Shown here one piece after another: positions 1-6,883 of a stretch of 15,911 nt of DNA. Source of the stretch: Planctomycetota bacterium (GTDB taxonomy: Bacteria > Planctomycetota > UBA8742 > SKZP01 > JAIOTL01); assembly GCA_021106775.1 (NCBI GenBank), contig JAIOTL010000240.1, forward strand, positions 1 through 15,911, written 5' to 3'. A program made the translations under genes and the position numbers. The notes under the pieces were generated by a model. The model worked only from the letters and a program-made list of their open reading frames with translations. It ran no database searches and was not told the origin of the DNA. Each line of letters begins with the position of its first letter. The stretch's first letter is position 1.

Positions 1-126
1 AGTCCCATTGAGAATGCCGTGAGAAAATGCAGGCTTGCCTGTGCAGTTTTTCTGCTCATCTGTTGCATTGAGCATTGCAAACACCAGCAACAACAAGACA
101 ATAACTTTCATAAGTTTAGGAAACAT
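1..126 (-). CDS. Secreted or lipid-anchored hypothetical protein, N-terminal fragment
   Basis: Only the first 42 codons are in the window; the gene runs off the left edge. The product begins with a short basic start (MFPKLMKVIV) followed by a hydrophobic run of Leu and Val, which reads as an export signal peptide, then a polar stretch beginning around ATDEQKNC. I prefer the start at 126 because GGAGAG lies four bases upstream of it (136-131); an in-frame ATG at 111 is the alternative but has no good ribosome binding site. No family can be recognised from so little protein. The coding sequence includes a CAGG-CTTG-CCTG palindrome (30-41) that resembles an intergenic inverted repeat at 5775-5788. 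It is transcribed away from the tRNA gene. Confidence 0.6.
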   Translation of the reverse strand, partial: MFPKLMKVIVLLLLVFAMLNATDEQKNCTGKPAFSHGILNGT

Positions 127-272
127 CAGACTCTCCGTACATCGTGGATTTATTCAACTTAATAGTACAGTGTAACATTAATTTCGCAATATCGTCGATA
201 ATGTGAAATCAAACGATAAAAATATTGTACCAAGAGGCAATTTTGTTAGTATTTCCTGATTCTCAGACTCAT

Positions 273-356
273 GCGAACGTGGCGGAATTGGCAGACGCGC
301 AAGGTTTAGGTCCTTGTAGAGGTAACTCTGTGGGGGTTCGAGTCCCCCCGTTCGCA
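273..356 (+). tRNA. tRNA-Leu (anticodon TAG)
   Basis: A complete class II tRNA cloverleaf is visible. The acceptor stem GCGAACG (273-279) pairs with CGTTCGC (349-355), followed by discriminator A at 356. The D arm contains the GG pair within GAATTGGCAGA. The anticodon stem CAAGG (300-304) pairs with CCTTG (312-316) around the loop TTTAGGT, giving anticodon TAG at 307-309, which reads CUA and related leucine codons. A long variable arm (GAGGTAACTC region) and a T arm with GGGGG-TTCGAGT-CCCCC complete it. The 3' CCA is not encoded, since CTT follows, so it must be added after transcription. Confidence 0.97.
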
Positions 357-429
357 CTTAACAACCGAACGTTTGCTCAATCTTATGAAGAATTACGACA
401 ATCGTCAAAGTCATCATGATAAAATTCAG

Positions 430-459
430 TTGACATAGCATTTTTTTTAGCTTTATTAG
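430..459 (+). promoter_or_regulatory. Candidate promoter ahead of the leader element and NIL gene
   Basis: A perfect TTGACA lies at 430-435. At 18 bases spacing is TATTAG (454-459), a four-of-six match to TATAAT; TTTATT at 16 bases is an equal alternative. Transcription from here would begin near 466 and carry the whole element at 497-633 in the 5' leader of the gene at 666. This is pattern matching only; AT-rich DNA gives such matches by chance. Confidence 0.35.
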
Positions 460-496
460 GGTGTCTCCCATAATTAGTTTGAGAGGATATTTTGTC

Positions 497-633
497 AGAT
501 TTGTGCAAGTTCGGAATCAAGAATTAAAAAACGCTGCAGACATAGCCTGCTACAATGAGGACGTTTTGAGTGATGAGAATACAAAAATTGCGTGAAGCTG
601 GCGAAATATACCCAAAGTTCTTATGGGATACAG
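497..633 (+). repeat. Conserved ~136-bp leader or interspersed element, copy 1
   Basis: This stretch aligns with 12704-12838 along its whole length. The shared words come in the same order: TAGCC (543), GCTAC (549), TGAGGA (556), GA(T/C)GAGAA (572), ATTG(C/T)GTGAAG (587), CCCAA (611) and GGA(T/C)ACAG (626). From 549 to 610 the two copies align without gaps, with 40 of 62 bases identical. In this copy CCCA (611-614) can pair with TGGG (624-627). It ends 32 bases before the ATG of the NIL gene. A minus-strand open frame crosses it but appears to be a by-product. The stretch from 357 to 665 otherwise holds only the candidate promoter at 430-459. Whether this is a structured RNA leader or a non-autonomous repeat is not settled by the sequence. 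Confidence 0.7.
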
Positions 634-665
634 CATAATATGAATCTTTATTGCTCGAGGTAAAA

Positions 666-902
666 ATGGCAAAGATACAAAAGAAAGTATTCCTGACATT
701 TCCGGCAAAACTTGTGCGCGAACCGATAATATTCAACATCGGCAAGAATTTCGACCTTATCGTAAATATCAGAGGTGCATCTGTTTCAGACGAAATCGGG
801 CTTGTTGCATTAATGCTTGAAGGTGAAGATACTGAAATCGAGAAAGCTCTGCAATATCTCAAAGATAAAGATGTGATAATTGAGCCCATTGAAGAAGAAT
901 AG
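666..902 (+). CDS. NIL-domain small protein (ferredoxin-like fold)
   Basis: The product is 78 residues and looks like a stand-alone NIL domain, the small ferredoxin-like alpha/beta domain also found at the C-terminus of the methionine ABC transporter ATPase MetN. Matching features are the opening strand KKVFLTFPAKLVREPIIF, a middle strand FDLIVNIRGASVSDEIG, the strand VALMLEGEDTEIEKAL and the end YLKDKDVIIEPIE. Single-domain versions are often encoded near sulfur or methionine metabolism genes, but no such neighbour is visible here, so the ligand or partner is unknown. I chose the ATG at 666 because GAGG (657-660) stands five bases upstream; a TTG at 651 would add five residues and overlap that site. 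It is a single-gene unit closed by the terminator at 931-955 and preceded by the conserved leader element. Confidence 0.8.
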   Translation: MAKIQKKVFLTFPAKLVREPIIFNIGKNFDLIVNIRGASVSDEIGLVALMLEGEDTEIEKALQYLKDKDVIIEPIEEE

Positions 903-930
903 CTGCAAAAAATACACTTATCATTCAACA

Positions 931-955
931 CCTCGCTTTTTGCGGGGATTTTTTT
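931..955 (+). terminator. Rho-independent terminator of the NIL gene
   Basis: CCTCGC (931-936) pairs with GCGGGG (942-947), one pair being G-U, around a five-T loop. A T-run follows at 949-955. It lies about 30 bases past the stop codon at 902. Confidence 0.85.
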
Positions 956-1038
956 GCGCATAATATTAATATTTATCTCGGAAGTAATACGATTTCTTTG
1001 GTAGAATGAATTAATACCTTAAGATTGAGAGGGTGCGT

Positions 1039-3456
1039 ATGTTCGGATTAAGAAATGCATTCATTTTACTGCTTTTATTGTTCCTTATCTGCATAATTTC
1101 AAGCTGCGACAACAACACCAATAACACCACCTCACCAGGGATTAAAGGTATTATTAATGTTCCGGATGATTATCCGACAATTCAAAAGGCAATCAATGCT
1201 GCTTCAATTGAAGATGCACACATTATCATCGCTGACGGCATTTACATGGGTGATGGTAACACAAATCTTGATACTCTGGGAAAGCACGTGCAAATCAGCG
1301 GAAATCTTAATAACCCTAATGCTGTCATTATCGACTGCGAAAGCAAGACTCGCGGAATTATCCTGTCAGGAGGTGAAAACAGAAGGACGATTATTGAAGG
1401 TTTAACAATTGAAAATGGGCAATCAATTGATAATGGAGGTGGAATTTCTGTTCGCGGCTTGCCGATTATCCGCAACTGCATCATCAAAAATAACGTTTCT
1501 GACCTTGCAGGTGGCGGAATCGCTTGCATGCAGGGAAGTATGCCGATTTTCATCAACTGCCTCATCGTAGGCAATCACTCGCTTGGTAATTCTCTATTCG
1601 AAGGTGGCGGTGGAATATACTGCGACAGAAGCGAGCCTACGTTTATAAATTGTACACTTTCAAGAAACTCCGCAAATAACGGTGGAGGAATCTTTTCATT
1701 TTATAAATCAACGCCAATACTGATAAATTCGATTATCTACAAAAATATTGCATTGGATTCCGGCAATGAGATAAATCTTTACAACGGCGGAACTGCATCG
1801 GGCAGGATGCGGTTGTTTAATTGCCAATTCAGCAATAATCTCGGTGATGTTATTGGCAGTGTCGAAACGGAAGACTGTATAAATTCTGACCCGGAAATCA
1901 ATGATGCCGGAAATCTCGACTACACTCTGAAGAATACTTCCGAATGCATTGATAATGGGAGTAATTTTTACCTTTATTCCGAGAATTATTTCGATTTACA
2001 GGGATTTCCGAGGATTGCTAATAAAACCGTCGATATTGGCGCATATGAGTTTTCGAACATGGATTTACTACCGATATTTTCAATTGAAGTTTCTAAAGAG
2101 CAGCAAAATTTGAAAGTTCAGTTCACCGATGAATCTACGGGCGACCCAACAGAATGGGATTGGGATTTTGACAATGACGGAATAATTGACTCAAATGACC
2201 AGAACCCTCAGCATATAATTACTTCAACAGGATTATACACAGTAACTCTTACTATTAAAAATTCTACGAAAACAAGTACCAGCACATGCAAAAACATGAT
2301 TTCGTTCGTAAAAAATCAAAGAATTATTGTTCCTGATAGCGTTGAGTTCATCCAATATGCTCTTGATATGGCGGTTGATGGCGTAGAAATAATCCTCAGA
2401 GATGGAACTTTCGCTGGATATTGGAACAGAAATCTCGATTTCAAAGGCAAAATACTGCACTTAAAATCTGAAAACGGCGCTGAGAAAACAACCATCAACT
2501 GCGAAAACGAGGGACACGGATTTATCTTCAATCAGAGTGAATCACCAGAGTCAATCGTCGATAACATTACAATTATCAACGGTTTCACAGAGTTCGATGG
2601 TGGTGGATTTTATATTGTTGGTTCAAATCCGAAGATTATTAACTGCGTTATTAAGGATAATTTTGCAGGTGATAACGGTGGAGGTCTCAACATCCGAAAA
2701 AGCACTGCAGTTGTTCAGAATTGTGAGATTTCAGACAATGAAGCAAGCAGCGGTGCAGGAATTTTCATTCAATTGTCAGAATGTTCGATTTTGGAATGTG
2801 AAATTGAAGAAAATGATGCACATTCTTTTGGCGGAGGAATTTATGTTTCAAATCTTTCTGCCCTTGTGCAAAACTCGGACATCAACAACAACAATGCCGG
2901 CAACGGTGCTGGAATCTACCTCCTAAACGCATCGACCAACATAAATAATTGTCTGCTCATTGAAAATGAAGCGTTTCTCAGAGGTGGTGGCATGTTTATC
3001 GAGGGAAATACAAGTTTTCCTAAATGTGCGAACCTGACAATCAGCGAAAATGATGCCAAGCAAGGAGGTGGGGTTTTTGTTGCTAATCGTGCTTCACCAT
3101 CGTTCAAAAACTCAATAATCTGGGGCAATAATGCTGATAAAGGTTTTCAGTTTTATCTGTCGATTTCAGGTGATGGTGCTGGGATAGTTCTGCTTACAAA
3201 CTGCGATTATGGTGCAACATACGACGATATTGAAGACACAAACAACAAAATTTCCGCAAACACTGGCTCTTTGATAATTGACCCGAAGTTTGAAACTGTT
3301 GATGATGATGAATTCTTTTTGGCTCAAACTTCACCTTGTATCGATGCCGGTGCAGGTTCAGCGTCAGAATTCACATTTTTAGCAGGTAGATCGGTTACAG
3401 ATTTGGCTGATGAAGACCTAAACGCTGTTGATATCGGCTATCACTACAAAAAGTAA
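1039..3456 (+). CDS. Surface lipoprotein with two right-handed beta-helix domains flanking a PKD domain
   Basis: The 805-residue product starts with a lipoprotein signal (Leu-rich core, lipobox ISSC, lipidated Cys23). Residues ~38-335 form a right-handed parallel beta-helix: it opens with VPDDYPTIQKAINAA and continues with repeated turns of the GGGI...INC(I/L)I..N type. It closes with a choice-of-anchor-Q-like module (SECIDNGS...VDIGAYEF). A PKD domain follows at ~343-420 (TEWDWDFDNDG, then GLYTVTLTI). A second beta-helix runs from R428 and ends with SPCIDAG...VDIGYHY. Such proteins often bind or cut polysaccharide, but no lyase active site is evident, so binding or adhesion is as likely as catalysis. 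The start at 1039 is chosen because GAGAGGG (1027-1033) lies five bases upstream; a GTG at 1033 is less likely. It converges on the metalloprotease gene 21 bases away. Confidence 0.85.
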   Translation: MFGLRNAFILLLLLFLICIISSCDNNTNNTTSPGIKGIINVPDDYPTIQKAINAASIEDAHIIIADGIYMGDGNTNLDTLGKHVQISGNLNNPNAVIIDCESKTRGIILSGGENRRTIIEGLTIENGQSIDNGGGISVRGLPIIRNCIIKNNVSDLAGGGIACMQGSMPIFINCLIVGNHSLGNSLFEGGGGIYCDRSEPTFINCTLSRNSANNGGGIFSFYKSTPILINSIIYKNIALDSGNEINLYNGGTASGRMRLFNCQFSNNLGDVIGSVETEDCINSDPEINDAGNLDYTLKNTSECIDNGSNFYLYSENYFDLQGFPRIANKTVDIGAYEFSNMDLLPIFSIEVSKEQQNLKVQFTDESTGDPTEWDWDFDNDGIIDSNDQNPQHIITSTGLYTVTLTIKNSTKTSTSTCKNMISFVKNQRIIVPDSVEFIQYALDMAVDGVEIILRDGTFAGYWNRNLDFKGKILHLKSENGAEKTTINCENEGHGFIFNQSESPESIVDNITIINGFTEFDGGGFYIVGSNPKIINCVIKDNFAGDNGGGLNIRKSTAVVQNCEISDNEASSGAGIFIQLSECSILECEIEENDAHSFGGGIYVSNLSALVQNSDINNNNAGNGAGIYLLNASTNINNCLLIENEAFLRGGGMFIEGNTSFPKCANLTISENDAKQGGGVFVANRASPSFKNSIIWGNNADKGFQFYLSISGDGAGIVLLTNCDYGATYDDIEDTNNKISANTGSLIIDPKFETVDDDEFFLAQTSPCIDAGAGSASEFTFLAGRSVTDLADEDLNAVDIGYHYKK

Positions 3457-3477
3457 AAAATGGGTTGTGAGTTACAA

Positions 3478-5724
3478 TTAGTGTTTTCGGGTGATTCTAA
3501 CGATGAATAAACCGAGAACGAACAACAGCAATCCGATTAAACTCACGTTTTGCGAACCGTCGCTTACGTTTGAACTGCTGCAACCACCACCACCTCCGGA
3601 GCTGCTGGTGCTTCTGATTCTACCTTCAAAAACAACGTTCACAGTGCCGACTTTGTCAGTATTGATAAAAACATCAACATTTGCATTAATTTTCAGCGAA
3701 GATAAGGGCGCAGTTAATATTGCCGTGTAAAAACCTGTATCAATGTCGAAATTGAACGCTCTTAGAGTGCCATGACTTGTGTCTCCGGTAACAGTCAGGG
3801 TCGAATCGTATGCGTTTATCCCGTTTGAATCCCTTGGATTCAGTGTAACCAAAACTTCGCTGTAACCGTCAGCAAACGAGCTTTCCGGCATTGCCGTTAT
3901 CTCAGAATCACCAGCTGAAACCGAATCGACATAGAAAATCGTCACTTTTTGTAGAATCGGCTCAACATTAGGCGTGATTATCGCGGTTATTTCGTCGCTA
4001 CCGGTCGCTGCAGGCGCATTCACATCAATATAGAACTTTGCTTTGTCCACAGAATCCTGAGTCGCAGTTATTGTGCTCGCACCAATCTTGATATCAACCG
4101 CATTTGCGGACAAATTCGTGATTTTATCGTTGTATTTGTTGCGGGCAATGACAATAACCCTTGCAGTCTCCGCAGAATTAACAGTCAAAGATGTTTTGTT
4201 TATCGAAATCTCAGATGCTGCGATATCAGGCACATCAATAACATCATGTTCGCGTACAATTAGGAAATAGTAGCCCGATTGCCCTGCCCAACCTGTAATT
4301 TTCAAGTGTGCTTCACCTGAATAAGTCGAAGTCCATCCCTCAACGCGCGGGTCAAGAATTTCGCCGTCAACATCGTAGGCTTCGGGGTCAGCATCGTCAG
4401 CTTCAACCATGTACGCTGCAGAAGCAGCATTAGGCGAGATAATTTCATTCATAGTCGAATCATAAAGCGTCAATCTGGAGTCAAAACCTGTCGTAAAACA
4501 ACTGCTGATTACGATAAACGAATATTTCTTCCCACTTTGAATATTAAATTTGTAATAATCAACATCGCTGTTGTCCTCAATATCCGCAACAAGTGCAATC
4601 GGCGAGCCGTTGGCAGAATCGAGCATCAACGCTGTCGCATCAGTCGAGTTATCGTTCGGTTCAAAGGGTACAACAGTTCCTTTAGTAGTTAATGCGGGAT
4701 TCACAGGATTTACCGAACCTTCTTTCAACAGAAACTCGTCTGGTTCCTGATTTATCGCAGGATTGCTGGCAGTCCCAACATTTATCCCAATAATCTGTGG
4801 TGCTATGTCAGTATCGATAGTATCATAATATGAACCTAAATTTTGGATATCAACTGGGAAAGTAATTAGCCAGTACCTCCCAGGTTCAATACCTGCAAGA
4901 GCAAAAACTCCTGAGCTTTCGGAGAGTCCACTAATCACAGGCATAAAATCCTTAAGGCTCACAATCGAAAAGGATGCCCCGAAGGTCGGAATTGAATTTT
5001 TCGTCGCAATTCCACCAAGAGTAGCAAAAGCTGAACCAAAATTAGCATCGGGATACAATACACTAACTCCGATTTCATCGTCGCGTTTCAGGAAATGCTG
5101 CGAGATTTCACCAACATATGCTGAAGGTGACATCGACGAAAGCCTGAGAAAAGTATGGTCTAAGCCAAATAGATGACCAATTTCATGCGTCATAATCGGC
5201 TCGACATACGCTTTGTTCGAAATCCCCGAAGTGTTTCTGCCAAGCGTATCCCATGCAAACGAAGTGTCGTTTAACCCAATATCAGCATCAAGAATCTCAC
5301 CTGTGTTCGCGTTGTATGTTACTGTTGCCAAGCCGAATACACCGGGTGATATATTTCCCTTATTATCGAAATACAATGTGTTTTTATTGTCGTTTCCATC
5401 TTTCTTGGCTTCGGTTTTTCCTCCATAAACCAATTTCGCATTGCAAAATTCAAATTTATTCCATTGATTCATCGAGTTAAGATATGCCTGAAATTCACTA
5501 ATCAAGCCGTTAAAATCCCTGAAGTCAGCACATCCAACTCTATTAAATTCTAAGATAATATTCCCGTTATTATCAATGTTTGGATATTGCGTTTTTGTTA
5601 TATCCCATTTTTTCAAGTTTCCATTAGTTGGCAACCTTCCTGGAGTATAGGCATCTGATGTTGAAAAATACGTAAAAAGCATGCTTACTGCAATAACAAG
5701 TAAAAGTAATGATTTTTTCTGCAT
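3478..5724 (-). CDS. Matrixin-like zinc metalloprotease with PPC and Ig-like domains and a C-terminal sorting signal
   Basis: The 748-residue product is a secreted metzincin. A signal peptide (1-25, likely cut after SDA) precedes the catalytic domain, whose zinc motif HEIGHLFGLDH spans 180-190 (ligands His180, His184, His190; general base Glu181). The Met-turn SSM198 and DDEIGVSVLYP (215-225), typical of the matrixin end, follow. Residues ~235-290 resemble a carboxypeptidase-regulatory-like beta-sandwich (SGVFALAGIEPGRYWL). A pre-peptidase C-terminal (PPC-like) domain spans ~355-493 (FEPNDNSTDA, then DVDYYKFNI and GYYFLIV). Two Ig- or invasin-like domains (~503-600 and ~605-700) follow. The tail has GGGGGC (710-715), a hydrophobic segment (727-742) and a basic end (RITRKH): the layout of a MYXO-CTERM/JDVT-CTERM-like sorting signal. 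GAGGAA just upstream supports the start. Substrate unknown. Confidence 0.9.
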   Translation of the reverse strand: MQKKSLLLLVIAVSMLFTYFSTSDAYTPGRLPTNGNLKKWDITKTQYPNIDNNGNIILEFNRVGCADFRDFNGLISEFQAYLNSMNQWNKFEFCNAKLVYGGKTEAKKDGNDNKNTLYFDNKGNISPGVFGLATVTYNANTGEILDADIGLNDTSFAWDTLGRNTSGISNKAYVEPIMTHEIGHLFGLDHTFLRLSSMSPSAYVGEISQHFLKRDDEIGVSVLYPDANFGSAFATLGGIATKNSIPTFGASFSIVSLKDFMPVISGLSESSGVFALAGIEPGRYWLITFPVDIQNLGSYYDTIDTDIAPQIIGINVGTASNPAINQEPDEFLLKEGSVNPVNPALTTKGTVVPFEPNDNSTDATALMLDSANGSPIALVADIEDNSDVDYYKFNIQSGKKYSFIVISSCFTTGFDSRLTLYDSTMNEIISPNAASAAYMVEADDADPEAYDVDGEILDPRVEGWTSTYSGEAHLKITGWAGQSGYYFLIVREHDVIDVPDIAASEISINKTSLTVNSAETARVIVIARNKYNDKITNLSANAVDIKIGASTITATQDSVDKAKFYIDVNAPAATGSDEITAIITPNVEPILQKVTIFYVDSVSAGDSEITAMPESSFADGYSEVLVTLNPRDSNGINAYDSTLTVTGDTSHGTLRAFNFDIDTGFYTAILTAPLSSLKINANVDVFINTDKVGTVNVVFEGRIRSTSSSGGGGGCSSSNVSDGSQNVSLIGLLLFVLGLFIVRITRKH

Positions 5725-5774
5725 TCGTTCCTCAAATTATGTAATTATTTGCAGACTTTCTGCTGTGAGTAAAA

Positions 5775-5788
5775 ACAGGTTTACCTGT
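5775..5788. promoter_or_regulatory. Inverted repeat in the divergent protease/phosphoesterase promoter region
   Basis: ACAGGT and ACCTGT form a perfect inverted repeat with a two-base centre, near the middle of the 120-bp gap between the divergent genes at 5724 and 5845. It could be an operator for either gene. A similar stretch (GTGAG, then CAGG-TT-CCTGT, 19 of 24 bases identical over 5765-5788 and 19-42) lies inside the first gene of the window, so it may instead belong to a scattered palindromic repeat. Confidence 0.4.
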
Positions 5789-5844
5789 AAAATATTGATT
5801 TTATAATATTAACATCGCAAAAGAAGCATCTGTTGGAGAAAATA

Positions 5845-6744
5845 ATGAAATTTTTCGTTACGAGTGATCTTCATGGCAATCTCGATTTTTACGAGAATTC
5901 GCTAAAACTTGCCCGTGATGAGAATTGTCAGGTTGCTGTTGTTGCGGGAAATCTTCTTCCAGACGGTTTCAGCTTGAGTTTGTCTCTTGGCGTACAACTG
6001 GATTTTATTGACGAAGGATTGAAATATTATCTTGAGGAATTCAATAAAGCAGATATTCAGGTAATTTTGCTTTTGGGCAACCATGACTGGGCATTTTGTG
6101 AAACAAACATAAAAGAGCTTGAAAAGCAGGAGCTTTGTGTTTATGCGCACAAGAAGTTGATTGACATTGTTGGAACAAAATATCAGCTTGTCGGGTATAA
6201 CTGTGTTCCGCAAACGAATTTCTATCGCAAAGACTGGGAAAGACTTGAGCATAGAAGTGCTGTTGTTCCTGATTCAGTAGATTTTTTCACAAAACCCGGA
6301 GTTTCCAAAATTTACACCATTGACGCTCAAAAATGGTTCGATTCGAAATCAACAATCGAAGATGACCTTATGACGCTCCCTACACCGCAAAACTGGCACA
6401 AAACCATTGCAATTACTCACGCACCACCAAAGCAAACACCGCTTGACAGAAATTATCAAGGTGATAGCGTCGGCTCTTCGTCGGTCAAGAATTTCTTACT
6501 ATCAAGGAATCCTTACCTGTCGATACACGGTAATGTTCACGAATCTCCGAAAATTACAGGAATTTACAACTGCATGGTTGGGTCTACTATGTCAATAAAT
6601 GTGGGTCAGCAGCTGGGAATACCGAGTTTCCATGCATGTACTTTTAGCCTTGAAGATGTACCTGGTACAATAAAACATACGGTTTTCGACTCAAGCAGAA
6701 AACTCAGCGATAAGGAGTTATTTGATACAGGTGCGATACCTTAA
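5845..6744 (+). CDS. Calcineurin-like metallophosphoesterase
   Basis: The 299-residue protein has the order of metal-binding motifs of the calcineurin-like phosphoesterase superfamily. These are SDLHGN (7-12, with Asp8 and His10), AGNLLPDG (34-41), GNHD (78-81), THAPP (191-195) and HGNVH (228-232). These enzymes hydrolyse phosphomono- or phosphodiesters at a two-metal centre; the substrate cannot be told from sequence, and no signal peptide suggests a cytoplasmic location. The second motif normally carries an Asp that bridges the two metals (GD), but here Asn36 (AAT) stands in its place, which may weaken or alter activity. I chose ATG 5845 because GGAG (5835-5838) lies six bases upstream; the TTG at 5833 overlaps that site. 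It is divergent from the protease gene and probably ends at the terminator at 6738-6769. Confidence 0.88.
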   Translation: MKFFVTSDLHGNLDFYENSLKLARDENCQVAVVAGNLLPDGFSLSLSLGVQLDFIDEGLKYYLEEFNKADIQVILLLGNHDWAFCETNIKELEKQELCVYAHKKLIDIVGTKYQLVGYNCVPQTNFYRKDWERLEHRSAVVPDSVDFFTKPGVSKIYTIDAQKWFDSKSTIEDDLMTLPTPQNWHKTIAITHAPPKQTPLDRNYQGDSVGSSSVKNFLLSRNPYLSIHGNVHESPKITGIYNCMVGSTMSINVGQQLGIPSFHACTFSLEDVPGTIKHTVFDSSRKLSDKELFDTGAIP

Positions 6745-6769
6745 CAAGCGGTTGAAAGGTGCTTTTTTT
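6738..6769 (+). terminator. Probable Rho-independent terminator of the phosphoesterase gene
   Basis: ACCTTAAC (6738-6745) pairs with GTT (6751-6753) and AAGGT (6756-6760), leaving a two-base GA bulge and a five-base loop. GC and then seven T residues (6763-6769) follow. The left arm overlaps the stop codon at 6742-6744. Confidence 0.55.
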
Positions 6770-6883
6770 CATCAATTTGATAATGATAATAAATATAAAT
6801 GGAATGAACTTTAGTGCAAACAATTGTAAAATGAATTAAATTTTAATATTTTATAAATAATTGAATATATATCCGAGGCGAAT

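Noticed and set aside
225..419. 64-codon plus-strand frame over the tRNA gene
   Set aside because: It contains the whole tRNA-Leu, so the frame is a by-product of the tRNA sequence.
524..961. 145-codon minus-strand open frame opposite the NIL gene
   Set aside because: It runs antisense across the conserved element, the NIL gene and the terminator, with a Ser-rich composition typical of the complement of a coding frame. The plus-strand NIL protein has recognisable domain features.
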